Assembly (NCBI GenBank): GCA_027596075.1 | Contig: JADGJC010000227.1 | Span: 22,640-68,240 of the forward strand | Reading direction: 5' to 3' | DNA: 45,601 bases | DNA from: Rhizophlyctis rosea | Lineage: Eukaryota; Chytridiomycota; Chytridiomycetes; Rhizophlyctidales; Rhizophlyctidaceae | Part shown: one piece after another, positions 1 through 12,400 of the stretch | Numbering within the stretch: position 1 is the stretch's first letter | Layout of the letters: every line of letters begins with the position of its first letter | The notes under the pieces: generated by a model | What the model was told of the DNA's origin: nothing | Database searches by the model: none | Seen by the model: only the letters and a program-made list of their open reading frames with translations | Program-made: the position numbers and the translations under genes

Positions 1-680
1 CGCAGGGGTAGATTCACTGTAGCAACTGACAGGTGGGCTGCATAGGGGTATGCCCATCGGTAATGCATCCCCATACCAACTGGCAACGGGTGATTCCCAC
101 TGTGCAACTATCAATCCTCTTGTGAGTGTCTCATCAATTTATGTGATGATCACTGTCACAACTTATTCGGTGGACATGGTTACACAACCTTATGTTATGG
201 GCACCGAACATCCGCCCACCCTTGCAACTTGGACAATCGGACCCAGTGAGGGGACAAGCGGTCGAGCGAGACGAACATCTGCCTATTCCCACCGTGCATT
301 TCTTCATTAGCGTCATGACATTGCGGAGGGAGGTTGTTTGTTTTCCCAGCCTCTGCAACCATTGAAGCCGAACGTTATCGGTCAGATTCATGACGCTCTC
401 CCCATTGATCGCATACATTCATGCAATCGTGTTTCATGCACCCCCGGCTTCATAAGTCGGAGGGCGTCCTCGAAACAGATGATCGGCTTCAATCATGTTG
501 GGATCAGGTTCCCGGCAATGAATGCTGAGTGGTTGCTGACAACATGTTGGCAATCCCATCAATGCGTATGTTGATGTGTTCTTATAGTCTTATCCTGACA
601 ACAACATCGCCAATAGATGGGCTGCATTCACAAACATCCCCCCTATCACCGACCGCTTCGTCCAACCAGCTCACCAATCA
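1..680. other. gene-free stretch, no recognisable content
   Basis: Only short overlapping open frames on both strands occur here and none resembles a protein family I know. No RNA gene or mobile-element terminus is visible. It is similar in texture to the other gene-poor tracts of the window. Confidence 0.5.
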
Positions 681-1541
681 TCAGGCAGTCAAGGAGCTCC
701 ACAAAACAGAAGGGGGCGGGTGTTTGATAACCCCGCCCTTTTCCACTCGGAGCCCATCCAGCATAATGGACCCCATCTGTATCACCACTGAAGCCTCGTG
801 CCAGTCGCGACAGGCCTCCGCCCATGTTCCAGATGTGAGGTCACTCGTCAGCAGGATACCCCAATTCCCGGATTCATCACGCGTTGTGCCGTTCCAGCAG
901 ATCCAATATTCAGCAAGGGGCAGAATCATCGAACAAAACTTTATTCTAAATTGCTCGTGCAAATGAATCCACCACTTCGGTTTCCGCCTTCCAGTCACCG
1001 TGCCCCAAACTGGCGCCATCCTCTCCCCAATTTGTTGGTGGCGTGCGTATGTCTCCAACACCTCGGAGTTTGATTCAAGCGGGAGGCATTTCAAGTTCCA
1101 TTTTTTGGCGTCATGCTGAGTCATTTGGTCAACAAATGAAGCCATTGCCGTGGCAAGAGCCCGTTCCACAACTTGTTTGTGGATACCCACAAGTGTACGA
1201 TGTCTATGCACTTCTACGTTCAAATATGTCCGATATACCTCACTTACCCCTGTGATTCCAATTGCACGGATCATCATCTTGATGGCATGTGCCTCATAAT
1301 CAAAAAAACCGATAGCGCGCGCAACGGTGGTTGTCTGGTTTTTCCTCTTGGCATCTGGAAACAACTGCCCTTTTCTATCTTCGCACGAAATCCCTGACTT
1401 CGTGATGCAAAAAGAGTTCTCATATGGTCGACAGCCAGCAGACTCCCGACATTTGAATGTGTAGCCAACACCGGTTCTGACATATGGTTTTTTCCAGTGG
1501 CAAAAAACATTGTGTGTCATTCTTTGTAAGAGTCTGAGCAC
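681..1541 (-). CDS. transposase-like ORF, possibly Mutator-type remnant
   Basis: This is an uninterrupted 286-residue minus-strand frame in an otherwise gene-poor tract. The N-terminal third has scattered Cys (positions about 31-52), suggesting a degraded zinc-binding region. A helical block follows (about 65-135) with the pattern 'MIRAIGI..V...LNV' and then 'KQVVERALATAMASFVDQM'. This is reminiscent of the segment before the catalytic domain of Mutator-like (MULE) transposases found in fungi and animals. A later 'WNGT...G' stretch sits where such proteins have a D-G-[ST]-W motif, but the catalytic Asp is Asn here. The open frame is seen directly; the family link is a weak pattern match. It could equally be an unrelated orphan gene. 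The first ATG is used as start; no splice sites were needed. Confidence 0.3.
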   Translation of the reverse strand: MLRLLQRMTHNVFCHWKKPYVRTGVGYTFKCRESAGCRPYENSFCITKSGISCEDRKGQLFPDAKRKNQTTTVARAIGFFDYEAHAIKMMIRAIGITGVSEVYRTYLNVEVHRHRTLVGIHKQVVERALATAMASFVDQMTQHDAKKWNLKCLPLESNSEVLETYARHQQIGERMAPVWGTVTGRRKPKWWIHLHEQFRIKFCSMILPLAEYWICWNGTTRDESGNWGILLTSDLTSGTWAEACRDWHEASVVIQMGSIMLDGLRVEKGGVIKHPPPSVLWSSLTA

Positions 1542-3433
1542 CCATCATGGGAAGTGACACTGACGTTTTCCGTACTTATGGGAATAACATTCATCACATG
1601 CATCTACGATATCATTCCTGCACCTCGCGTCGACGCAAAATATGCGCCAAATGGCTCGTCATAAACTGACTAACCAAAAAAGAATTTACGCGACTGAGAT
1701 GACAGCGGCGCAGGACTCCTCTCCGAGAGGTCAGTGACGCAAATGCCCTGAAGTATAACTTTGTGTATCGCTTGCAACTACAACTTCAAGTATTGACCTC
1801 TCAACAGGGTGTCCGCAATGCCCTTTGCGTGTGCTGATCTCTCATAATCTGATGCCATAAAAATGAGTTGATAATCCACTTAATCAAACTCATGGCGCAC
1901 TTTCACTCTTCTCGTCGACTCCTCATGCCTTCTACATACTTCGGTCTGCGAACGCCATTGCAGCACGTCACGCAGCTTAAATGTGAAAGTAGCATTGCAA
2001 TCCAATTTTTTTTTCATCGTGAAGAAGCAAGATCATATAAACGACGAGAACTAGTGTTAATGCTGCTTTACCTAGTCGGTTTGATTGGTGCTGCAAAGTT
2101 TACATCAGATGGTCGGTAATGGTGACCATCTTTATTTGGTAACTGGCTTTGATGATGTTCATCTCTTCCCAATTAGCAAACTTTTCGCAAGTGAACGCAT
2201 TGAGCGTGCACCTTTCGTCCCGGTTGTGACACTCATGAGCCCTCGCCTGTGGTGTTGTGTAGGTTTTGTTTTCCATCACACTCACAGGAATCGATCATCA
2301 CCACAATCTCTCCGATTTGTGACTTGTTGTCCGATCATGTGTATGCGATAGTACATCCAAATCTCCTTCAAGAGCGGTGGTTGGACATACTTAATTGACG
2401 GTGTGTATGGATTGAATGTTACAATTTGAACATTGGCCATTGTTTGAAGGTACCGCGATTGGTGGCTGTTTGCACATGTCTATGTATGTGTGTTTTTTGT
2501 TCCTAATTCCATACATGGAGTCGCCTTCTTCAGAAATGCGCGATGTCGGTGCGATGTATCGAGAGTTAATCAATGGTCGCAATTGCCAAAGCGGTTTGCT
2601 TCTTAGCGAGGCGATGCAATGTGATGTGGAAGTCCCTCCTTTTTGAAACATCTCCGGGTTCAGGAAGAGATTTCTTGATCAAGTCGAAATGAAATGCCGA
2701 TACTCTACATAGGCGCATCAAGCCCACTGTCACAGCGTTTTGTGCATTTGCTGAAAGTGATGATTCCTTTTGTCGCGAAGTCAAGATGAGCTTCGCTTGG
2801 CAATGGGCGCTCTTAGACCACTCCTGCATCGGCAGATAAGCTCAGATAAGCAAGAACGGGTGATCACTTTAGAAAGCTTCAACAAACCGGACTTGCGGTG
2901 CTTAGCATCTTACAATACCAATCCCAATGGCTCATCAATTTCATTGATCCAAATGGCAGAGCATCGGTTTCTGTCTTTGGTGATTCTTGAATTTCTTTCC
3001 CGACCACATTGGCATGACATGAATGAAAGTGAGATGAATTGACAGTTGGTTGTTGATATGATGAGACACTTTTGTGACAACAACGCCATTTTCTTTGCCA
3101 TGATATGAGTTCCTTTTTCTTTTTTGTCAAAGGAATTGCAGTATGTTGCCAGTCGCTTGGTGGACAGTTGTTGAGGTCGGGCAGGTGTATGAAAGTGCAA
3201 TGGGGGGATTGATGTTGAAATGAAAATTGGTGCGGGTCGCACGCTGTACGTTGGGTTTCCTTTATTTGCAAGTGTTCAGCCGTTAACATGCGTAGGCGAT
3301 GATCCACTTCCTGGTTCAGACTTGAACTGTGGGGAAGGGCCCACACAAGCGCATACCGCGCCATTGTCTGATTATAAGCTGTCACGGTTCTGGATGCTCT
3401 CTTTTTTCGTAGGGTTTTTCGATACTCTCTCCT
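1542..3433. other. gene-poor stretch, nothing recognised
   Basis: Short frames on both strands, the longest being a minus-strand frame at 2879-3385. It is Lys/His/Ser-rich with no recognisable motif and overlaps another frame over the same bases. I see no RNA gene, long repeat or splice-linked exon series. Confidence 0.5.
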
Positions 3434-3523
3434 GCCATTAAGGCCATTACCGGCATTACCGCCATTAGCGCCATCAGGTCATTATTTGCGGGCCATTAGT
3501 GCCATTAGGCCATTAGGCCATTA
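3434..3523. repeat. degenerate CCATTA tandem array, copy 1
   Basis: About nine copies of CCATTA or one-base variants (GCATTA, TCATTA, CCATCA) occur in 90 bp, spaced by 2-8 mostly G/C bases. Several units merge as GGCCATTAGGCC, which also creates GGCC palindromes. The other array lies about 500 bp to the right in the same orientation. Confidence 0.75.
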
Positions 3524-4027
3524 CTGCAGGTGGCTTTGAAACGACCACCCGGATCACCTCTGGTACCATGATGTTATGCTTGGACTGCCTCCAATCAATT
3601 CATTATAAAAGAACCCCATCCTCTTCTCCCGGCCCCCTGTTTGTTTGCCACTGTGAAACGTGAACAGTGTTCACGGGTGGGGCGGACTTGATTGACTTTG
3701 TCACTTAGAAAAGCCTGTTCGGATCAAATGGGGGTCAACCAATTAGGCAAACAATGCTTCGTTGATGCTGGGACAAGTCCGTCACTGAGATGACGGAGAA
3801 GCAGCAAGTTTGGGAGAATCACACTATGTTGGTGCAAACAGCTGGTTCTCAATGGGAAAAGTTTGACTTCCGCAACAATGCTTGGACAGAGGAGGCGAAA
3901 GTCTGTATGCAAGGTGGCAAAGTAAACACCATCATGATCATATTGAAAATGATACCCCCAGAAATCGAGGGACATTGTTACCCTCCGGTAGGGCGACAAC
4001 AGACCGGCAACCGGATCTACGGATCGA
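3524..4027. other. segment bracketed by the two CCATTA arrays
   Basis: About 500 bp lies between the two arrays. A short plus-strand frame (3790-4080) runs through it but resembles nothing known. No terminal inverted repeats or poly(A) tail are evident. Confidence 0.4.
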
Positions 4028-4097
4028 GGCCATTACGGCCATTAGTGCGGGCCATTAACGCCATTAGTACCGGCCATTAAGCCATTAGGCCATTAGG
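4028..4097. repeat. degenerate CCATTA tandem array, copy 2
   Basis: Seven or so CCATTA units occur in 70 bp on the plus strand, again with GGCC junctions. The array ends in a run of directly abutting units (ccattaggccattagg), like the end of copy 1. The two arrays are direct, not inverted, repeats. Confidence 0.75.
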
Positions 4098-5599
4098 AGA
4101 GAGTTTCCACCCCTTTTTCGTCAAGATTGACAAATACTGGCGCGCAAGAACCCATAAGCAGCCTTCCCGACCTTCGGTTGAATATGGACATATCCGGCAG
4201 CACAACGCATTGGGTATACAATTGATCCCTTCCCTATGGTGTGGCGGCATTGGCATGATGAACATGGGTGGTTATGCAGATCAATCTTCACTATCCGTCC
4301 ACAAACTCTAGAAACTCTGCCCCTTTTTGGCTTTTGATGATGTAGGAGGTGCCCTGGAACGTAGAACAGGCGCATGAGCACACATGTAGCAGATTGATTT
4401 GCCAGCTGGCTCTCGCTGGGACTTGAACAAATCAAGAGCATAAGTAGCATATTCCTTCACCGCATCCAAACTAGCTTCCAAAGAGCACAAAGCAAGTTCC
4501 AAGGTACTACAGACTTGCTGTTGAGCACATCAGCGGTGGATCCATCATGGTAGCAATCGCAAAGGTTGAAATGAAACAGGAGTGGTCCCTGTTCAATCTC
4601 GTGATGGTAAACCCTACCGAATTCGAAGAGTCCACCTCCAGTTAGATGTCAAGTCAAAGTTTTCAACCAAATGAAGCTCACTAAACGTGTATGGAACAGA
4701 TGGCACATTGAACATTGATCCACTCTTCCTTGCCATATAGCTGAGCACGATCTATGGCTTATCGGCCAGGATGAACAAAGATTTGGCGTTGGCAGGTGGG
4801 TGAGCAAGAAGAGGACAAATTTCAGTCATACTGTTATCAATGCCCATACGCAAAAGGGATAACATGCTTTTTGGCTGCTGAAGGGACAATCGGCTTCTGG
4901 CTTCCATTGCAGGGTGGACAGACATGGCGGCAGAGACTAATGAACTTGACGACTTCCGCAGAGGACAAATCAATCATAATGCCTGGCCTCCGTGCGGTGT
5001 TATGATGTCTGCCGAGATATTTTTGCTACTCGCAAAATCACAGCGTGCTTCTTCATCCCAGCGGAAGGCTGGGATGTTTGGCTCGATGTTTGGCTGGGAT
5101 GTTTGTCTGGCTGGGATCATTGTCCAAATGCTCGACGCTTTTTTGAAACTGACTGGATTGTGTCTGGTGGAATTTACAATTTCCTGACACAAGATGGGAA
5201 TCCCTGGAATTTGTAATCTTGAATGTGGCACGCTCGTCACGTTGACATCAGTCGCTCTGCTTTCGTATGGACATTCTTTTTTGCGGCTGCAAAATAGAAC
5301 AGCCCACACATGATAATTTCTCCTTCGGCCGCTGTGGTGTGAATCTCAAGTGTGTAACTCTATCGAGTACTAATGGCACGCTGCGGTTTATTGTGAATCT
5401 ATTACACAAGGCACTCGTGCATATCGGAGGTTGCGTGCTATTCATTAATGTGGGTGCCTGGGATGCTCTGTGCGTACTGTACGGATTCAACTTCTATGAA
5501 TTGTATGTATGACTGGAGTGGCCGGATCGTCTCCTGCTCACAAGGCGCGCGAATCGTCCATTCTCCTTGAGGGAGCGAAACACAAAAAAAACTTCCCCG
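4098..5599. other. gene-poor stretch with a small tandem repeat at 5067-5117
   Basis: No coding frame is recognisable. At 5067-5117 the 14-base word ggctgggatgtttg occurs twice, 25 bases apart, with partial copies beside it. The lower end (about 5440-5600) may hold unrecognisable 3' remains of the dehydrogenase pseudogene that follows on the minus strand. Confidence 0.45.
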
Positions 5600-6959
5600 A
5601 AAGGTGATTTTTGCCGCTCGCCGACAGATTGATGACTTTGCTGTACAGGATGCGATCAAGGCGAGAATTACAAAGCCGTACGTGCTTGTATGAGTCCATA
5701 ATCCGACGGCTGGGGGGTTGCAAGGCCTTACTTTGAGATTGGAACAAGGCGCAAGAAATGCACGTTTTCGTAGGATTGCCCATAGTCAAAAACAATCCCA
5801 TCAACACCCACCTGAACACACGTCTCCGCATCCTTCACACTCTGTATACCCTTCACGCAAGACGGTTTAACCTGGCTACGTTTCTTCCAAAGCTCCTTCA
5901 CCCATGCAACTTTGGACCAGAGATGTGCACGACCGTGCCTGACTGTGTCGATCCAAAGCGTTGCGGCGTCAGCGGGGTGGGTTTTCTGATCGATGTTGAG
6001 GGATCTGAGACGGGACGAGAATATTGGGTCGGTGAGACCTAGGGATGCGCCGGTGCTGCCGTAGAATGCGTAGTTGGAGGTTGCAATGTCTTGGTGGCGC
6101 CAGCCCAGTTGGGGGGTGTCGAGGGTTAGGATGCAGGCGGTGAAGCCTGTGTGGTTTTTTGTGTGTGAAGGGAAAATGTTGTGAGTTTTTCCAGAACCTT
6201 AGCTTGTGGGCTCGTTAACGCAGTTGCTCCCGAAATTGGAAACCTGGCATGACGATACTCACCCACCTCATTTGCTCTCGTCAGCAATGGAACCGTCAAC
6301 TCGTCGTCACGCGGCATATACAGTTGGAAGAATCTTACTCCATTTGGACCGTTGGCTTTACCTACATCCTCGATTGGGTATGAACCAGCAGTGGAGAGGC
6401 AGTAAAGAAGGTTGAGTTCGCCTGCTACTTGGGCGACAGGGGGCTCGCCGTCTTCGTGGTAAATTTGGTTGATTCCAATGGGTGCAAAGCTAGGTTGCAA
6501 GTCAGTAAATCATGACACTTGGAGTAGATTTAAAACCTCAAGCTCCTGTGTCCGCCGTCACCATCATACCCACCCATCTGTTCCCATTCCCCATTCCTCA
6601 CCGCCCAGCACTGAAACTACTAACTTTCCTCAAACATCCACCCCAACGAGAGGGCCCTTCATGCAATAAAGGCATTCACTCTGCCCTTTCTCCAAGGGAA
6701 GTCGAATTGAACGAAGTCTTTCACTTTGAGAGTGAACGTACCCTATCGGAGCAGAAACCTGATGCCCGAAGATCTCTGTCCTCGTATCTCTTCCATCGGT
6801 GTCCACACCCATCCTGAATAAAATCCGACGTCTGAAGAACGTCTGCCAATTGGCCAAGTGCGTATGCAATATACCAGCATTCGATGACGCATAGTACCAT
6901 CCGGCCTCTGTTAGTTTAGTCTTGGCGAGGTCCTCTTACTCAGCGGGGTCTGTGTTTGT
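5600..6959 (-). pseudogene. decayed FMN-dependent alpha-hydroxyacid dehydrogenase (lactate 2-monooxygenase-like)
   Basis: Three minus-strand blocks read as consecutive exons of the glycolate oxidase/lactate monooxygenase family. Block 1 (6959-6742) ends in RDTRTEIFGHQVSAPIG. After an intron at 6490-6741 (gtacgt...ctag), block 2 (6489-6263) has FAPIGINQ, LSTAGS and FFQLYMP. After an intron at 6147-6262 (gtgagt...cacag), block 3 (6146 to about 5797) has LTLDTPQLGW and reaches VDGIV. These are typical FMN-barrel signatures. Breaks: a TAA at 6936-6938 inside the N-terminal block; loss of homology after VDGIV, where the catalytic His motif (SNHGGRQ in the family) should lie; an in-frame TAA at 5728-5730; and about 100 extra bases before a faint remnant (IAS...KITF, about 5600-5656). 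The FMN-binding and substrate-binding C-terminus is not recognisable. The intact ancestor would oxidise a 2-hydroxyacid such as lactate. Confidence 0.85.
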
Positions 6960-8234
6960 GGGGTCGGTGGGAGGAAGGTTTGTAATTTTTCAGTGTTGTT
7001 GGTTTGCGTGAGGTTATTTTCAGCAAAAGTAATGATTAGCGCGGAGGGTTGCGTTCCATTCCCGTAACCGACTCGAAGTTTGAGCCACTGTATAATATCC
7101 AACCTGTATTCAGTAACGAAATCTCCGTTGTTTACTTTCATGAAATATCCGCGTTGATACATGGCAGACGGGCGTGGTGCGCAACTTTGCATTCGGTCCG
7201 TTTGGGTCCAGGGTGCTACCTATTAAGTTTGACAAAGGAGCAGGTGACTTGGACGTCTATGTTCGAGGGGTGAACTCGCAGTAGTCACGCCTGCCGTGGG
7301 TGAAGGCAATTATACTCGTGGAGCGGGACAAGTAACAACCAGAGAGTGTAACCCGAAAAGTTCAAGCTGGTTTGTACTTATGGATTCATGCGCTGGGTAA
7401 TGTTGCGGTGTTGACATCCCTTAGGTGGAATCGGTAGAAGATGATGTCAGGCGGAGGAAGGACTGGGAAAGTCCAGTAAGTCCAGCTTCCAGCACATTTT
7501 TGAATTGGATCGATCGAATTGTTGGAGAATGGTCATTCTCGGTGACTGTGCCATGCGGCGTGGCTTACACGACCGATTGTGCCCCTTTGGCTGAAAGCCT
7601 GAAACCTTCCCCAAAATTCGAAAAAATCGCCCCGCTGCAATCTTTTGCTTCTTTCGGGAACACAGTTCGTTCTCTTTTGCTTTCAAAAACCGTTCTCCAA
7701 GAACTAGAGGAACGTCCATAAAGATCGGTCACTCCTATAGGCTCCGAGGTGTCTTCCGGAATTCGGAGGTTTGAAGAATTTGCGGACGGTAACACCAAGT
7801 GTCTTTGGTTGTGCTTATGCAGGGCCTGGGCACCGTCCCACTATATCTCCTGCATGGTGTCAAAATTGGATGCTGACATCAAGAAAGACACTGGAGGACA
7901 TATCAGGACGGAGTCATGGTCAGGGGTAAGTGGGGATGCCGGAACCGAGAGGTCATATCGCTGAATGCAATACTAAAGCCGTTGGAAAAATAGAATACAG
8001 CGACCCTTTGTGTTCGAGTCCAGACCGCACGAGTTCTCGACCTTTCATGTCTGTCGATGCATTGGAAGGACTGCCGTTCGTCAGGGGTCCTTTCGCACCT
8101 AGGCATACGAAGTTGAATTGTGGTATATCATAGGTTTTGATATATATATGCCGTAGCCCTTTGCGATTCCTTGCTGATTGCGACCAAATACTTTGGTGTT
8201 CCGCTAGCGTACGCCGTCTTGAGACCAAATCAGA
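6960..8234. other. gene-poor stretch upstream of the membrane-protein gene
   Basis: The right part of the pseudogene's 5' region may extend to about 7160 on the minus strand, where a faint YQR.IFHE-like fragment occurs, but I cannot support it firmly. A plus-strand frame at 7425-7721 resembles nothing known. The last 100 bp (AT-rich near 8140) would hold the promoter of the 8235 gene. Confidence 0.4.
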
Positions 8235-9433
8235 ATGTCACCTAGGAGATCAAAGTTCTACCACCTCCCCTGCACCGTCCTGCAGGTCCCAATAATTCTT
8301 TGGACATTGGCGATCCTAGCATGGTTCGCTTGGGCAGCTTACTCCGTAGTGGTCTTTGTGACCCAAGCACCGACTATCAAAACCGTCATTGACATCGATG
8401 CCACCGTCACGATGCCCACATTCTTCTTCTCGTCTTACACCCGCGGTCCATTCGCATCTCCTCCAAACTGTTCGCTCTGTTTGTTCAATGACTCGCCACA
8501 GGAGGGACCGTGTCTTAATCCTGCTAGTGGTGGATTTGCTGTGAACGGACCCTTCATTATGGAAGATGGAGGTGCAAACGTCGGATGGGGTACCGTCTTG
8601 CAACCCGTCGGCCCCTTGCCCAACACCACCACCACCATCCCGGCGGCCTCACCAGCAACGACCCCTCCTGGTCCGTAGCCCTCCGCTGCAGCGACAGAGA
8701 AGTCCACAGCAGCACCGTCCTCATGTACGGATCCCGCTACACCGACCCTCGCTCCACAAGTTTCATCGACTTCCAAAACCTCAACCAAACCCAGCTCTAC
8801 GAAACCATCGGCGCCACCACTCTCACCGGTCGAGGATACCTCCGCGTCGACGCCGGTCTCAACTCCACGGGCGTCGCCGCATTCCTTACGCAACATACCT
8901 ACCAACCATGGAAAGGCGTCTGGCACCCATTCAGCATGCAGGATCTTGAAATCTACCACACAATCAGCACAACAACCTACCTCTCCTCTGACGACACTGA
9001 CCTCGTCTGGGCCACCGGCACCAATGGCACGACCGGTCTCCTCCGGTGGAAGGAAATCATGGTCGCCATAACCTCTTTCACGGTCGATAATCAGTCCGAG
9101 GTGTTCTCCCGCAGCTTTATGGACATCGGCAACAGTATCTTTGCGCCCATTTCGGTGATTTTGGCGGTGATGGTGTTTCTGATGGGGAGTGGAAGGTATA
9201 GGCCGTATGGGAGGTTGCAGCAGGTGTTTATGCATCCGTCGAGGTGGAGGAAGAGGACATATGATTTTGGTGGGTGGGGGGAGGGGGATGTGGAGGGGAG
9301 GGTGAAGAGGGTGGAGGAGTTTATGATGCTTTTGAGGGATCATTATGTTGTTGTTGATTCGGCTTTGGTTGGGGCGGAGGAGGTTGATGTGGACGTGGTG
9401 CGTGCCAGAGGTGAGTTGTATCAGTTGTTGTGA
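8235..9433 (+). CDS. two-pass membrane protein of unknown function, split by a one-base frameshift
   Basis: The frame from ATG 8235 reads to about 8639. From about 8640 the same protein continues in the next frame to the stop at 9433, giving about 399 residues if joined. The switch falls in 'catcccggcgg': one extra C would make a smooth reading (..TTTTIP/GGLTSNDPSW..). No convincing intron explains it. An N-terminal transmembrane helix (about residues 20-43) is followed by an extracellular-type domain with several N-x-S/T sites and a Cys pair (C..C in NCSLCLF). A second transmembrane helix (about 308-325, SIFAPISVILAVMVFL) is followed by an acidic/basic cytosolic tail. I do not recognise the family. 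The last 290 bp switch from C-ending to G/T-ending codons. The frameshift may be an assembly error or a real lesion. Confidence 0.75.
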
Positions 9434-12400
9434 ATGGGTGATAGCTGGTTCACTTCTTCAAAATACTGATGATCGTTCATCTCCCTTTCATAGCATCGAA
9501 AGGCAACGATTTTGTATAAATGAACAATGGGTAATTTGCGCGGTCTATACTCGTGCCAAGCATATGCGAAAAGATTGTTACAGCCACAAAATGTACTGCT
9601 TTGAGTCAGATTGCATACTTCGTCAAAGGATTCCCAATTTAAATGTTTTGTCCATGTTCAGACGAACTTGAAAATGGTGCACGTGTAGTGAAGAAACCTG
9701 GGATTGTGGAGAGTGATATTTGTAAACGAATCCGCTGTGGGCGCAAACGAAGGCACTTGAGATTCCAGCTGAACTCGACGGCCGCTTGGACTCCTGCCGC
9801 ACTATGCCGCGCACAATGGATAAGTTCAAAGGAGTTTTCCAGACCATACCGGCTGCAAGAATCATGACCGCTTTTGAAGCATCATTGTTTTTGTGCATTG
9901 CAACTACGTGGATGATATCACAGCGATTGTGAAGTCTTACGTCGGGCCTCTTGATAGTATAGCTCAATGCGTGAGCAAGTATTCAAATTCCGGATCGTCC
10001 ATTTTGACGCCAAAAAATTATCTTCGCATGATGTGTTTGCGATGTCACGATTGAAGTGTGTGAGCCACTTCCGCATGACTGATTGGTTTCACTGGTCTCG
10101 AGTGCACTATCCGATGTTCTGTAGTGTTAGACGATATTGCCTACAGTGATCGCCGCATCAAAGTGCATTCGCGGTGAACTCGATGAACAAACATTCCAGT
10201 CTCCTGCAAATCAGGCTGGCAATAATCGCACCCCCTCCGCTTGTTCTTTTTTCATTTGCGCTTTGAAGTTCATTTTGATTACGTGCCGTTGGCACCTTCT
10301 GACATACTAAACCTGGTTACCTGGGGACGTCAAGAAATTATGAGGATGACGTTTATTGGATGAAGACAAGCAGCACATGGCCGCCTTATAGAGGAGGGCC
10401 TCGAAATTGAGCAGATGATGGCAGGTGTGTTATGCGCAATGAATGCTTAAGAAGCTCATCCAGACGCGTATACTTTCAGAGAAAGGAGCCATGTAATCCA
10501 ATACTTCCAATCACCGTGCCCATCATGCCCCATGCGCCGGATCAATGAAGTACAGCACGCCCGTGCTTCGAACTTCGCATGCTAACCCCGCCGGTATTGA
10601 ATGCTGCTCCTTTTTGTTCTCCCCACATTTCAACATCCTCTATTGCTTGGAACAACCTCATCTTGCCCATCTCCACGACTTTTGGCGGGAAGCCCATCGC
10701 CACTCATCTGCACATGAAAAGTTAAAAGTGTCAAACATGTTGAACGCATCTCCGATGCTCCAGCATCAGGACATGCATAATAACATCAGCAGAGAATATA
10801 TTATACTTAGTGATCTATCTCTATGCAGACGCGAGGAGCTTGTGCTGACCGATTTTGACCAGTGAGATGCGGTTAAAGGTCAGGGGTTGTGATTGCTCGC
10901 GGTTGTCCATTGTTTCAACGTTACACCAGGATGGCGATGTAATTAGAAAGTGCTCGCCGAGAAGCTTTCAACGGAACCCAGCAACTATAAGATGGGTTTT
11001 TTTGGCTTTTAGCCGAAATCTAACTGATTTGGTATTTTTGCTATGTATCTGCGGCCCCATAATCATGACAGCTACTGCATGGGCTAACGCGCCATCTAAA
11101 ATTACGGAAAAATGGAGCAGACACAGCGGTTGAAATTTGTCAGAATGATGATGTAGAATCCTTATGCTTGCAGATTTCATCCGAGGACAGCGTAGAGGCT
11201 GACTAAAAATCGGATCAACCGACGGCGCGAGGGAATGTGAATCTTCTACATCAAACTGATCGTCGGATTGATAAATTAAAACGATGTGCACTTCATCGGA
11301 TTTATCATTGCTTTAAAGATGCATTATTATGGTCGTTTAATCCATATAAGTCATATATGGCGCGCTTACTCACCTTCAAATAAGGGTGCGCCACGATTGA
11401 TGGGTATGAATGGCTGGGGATTCTGTCGTGCAGATCTGACCAGTGTGCCATGCTAGACAACCTCATACCAGACCATCTATGGATTCCATTTCCATTTTGG
11501 TGGCTTCCTTTTGCGAATCCACTGAGCATCTCCGTGGCCACTTGCAAAAAATGTTGGTGCCGCCTTGCATATGGAAAAACGCCCATTCGGCAAGGTCGCG
11601 TTGTGGGCCGCACCACTGCTGGTCTTCACTCGACTTGCATCACGTCACAGATAATACCGATTGGTTACTCAGATGCTTCAAAGCCTTTAAGTTTCGCTCT
11701 CTCAATTGCTAACAGCCACCTCGGTCAGTATCTCAATTAAATCCTGCAATCTTTGAGATGAATGAGACGTATTGCTCCAAGACTTCGATGAGTCGTGGCA
11801 AAGGTGGTTGATATCTGATCCTGAAACAACGACCAGATTGCTTGACAATACGTCCGCTCGTACTGGGCCTGCAGGTTTTCCTCCTTTTTCACAAACCCCC
11901 TTCGTCATTCACAGAAACTGAACGTTCTGGGTACTGTTGGCAACATCATTAGGATTCTGGATGTTCGCGGCAGCGCACAATGAGAGAGGTAACCAGTCAT
12001 CTGTCTGCCTCTGCCAGCAGGAAAGCAACAGTCAAACCCGAACTTCACCTTTTTACCTTTTGAAATTTTGCTGTGTCGCATACAATGACCTAACCGGCTG
12101 GGTTAGCCCCTCAAAGGAGCTACCTATGCCACCGAAGCACTTCCATCACAAAACTTCTGCCACACTTCTACCATAGTGTCGTGGATGATGTATGCTCAAA
12201 TCACGGCATGGTGGTGACATCTCGTGATAATCTAGCACATTTCCGCCTTTCAAAAGGGCAGCACCTGCTCTGCGAACAGGAAAAGTCTTTTCTTTCACAT
12301 ATTGGGTCGCACAAAACAAACGAGCGTACTCCGCCTTTCCATTCAGCTGCTTGCCGTTGTGTACGGCGGCGGCAGTCCCGTTTTGAAGCGCCATGAGCTC

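Noticed and set aside
4400..4425. reverse-strand B-box-like GTTCAAGTCCC
   Set aside because: The flanking bases cannot form a T-arm, so it is not a tRNA.
8005..8035. tRNA B-box-like GTTCGAGTCC
   Set aside because: No complementary T-stem, A-box or acceptor stem around it.
8435..9343. 302-residue minus-strand frame opposite the membrane-protein gene
   Set aside because: Composition is typical of an antisense shadow of GC-rich coding sequence. The plus-strand product has two clear membrane helices and glycosylation sites.
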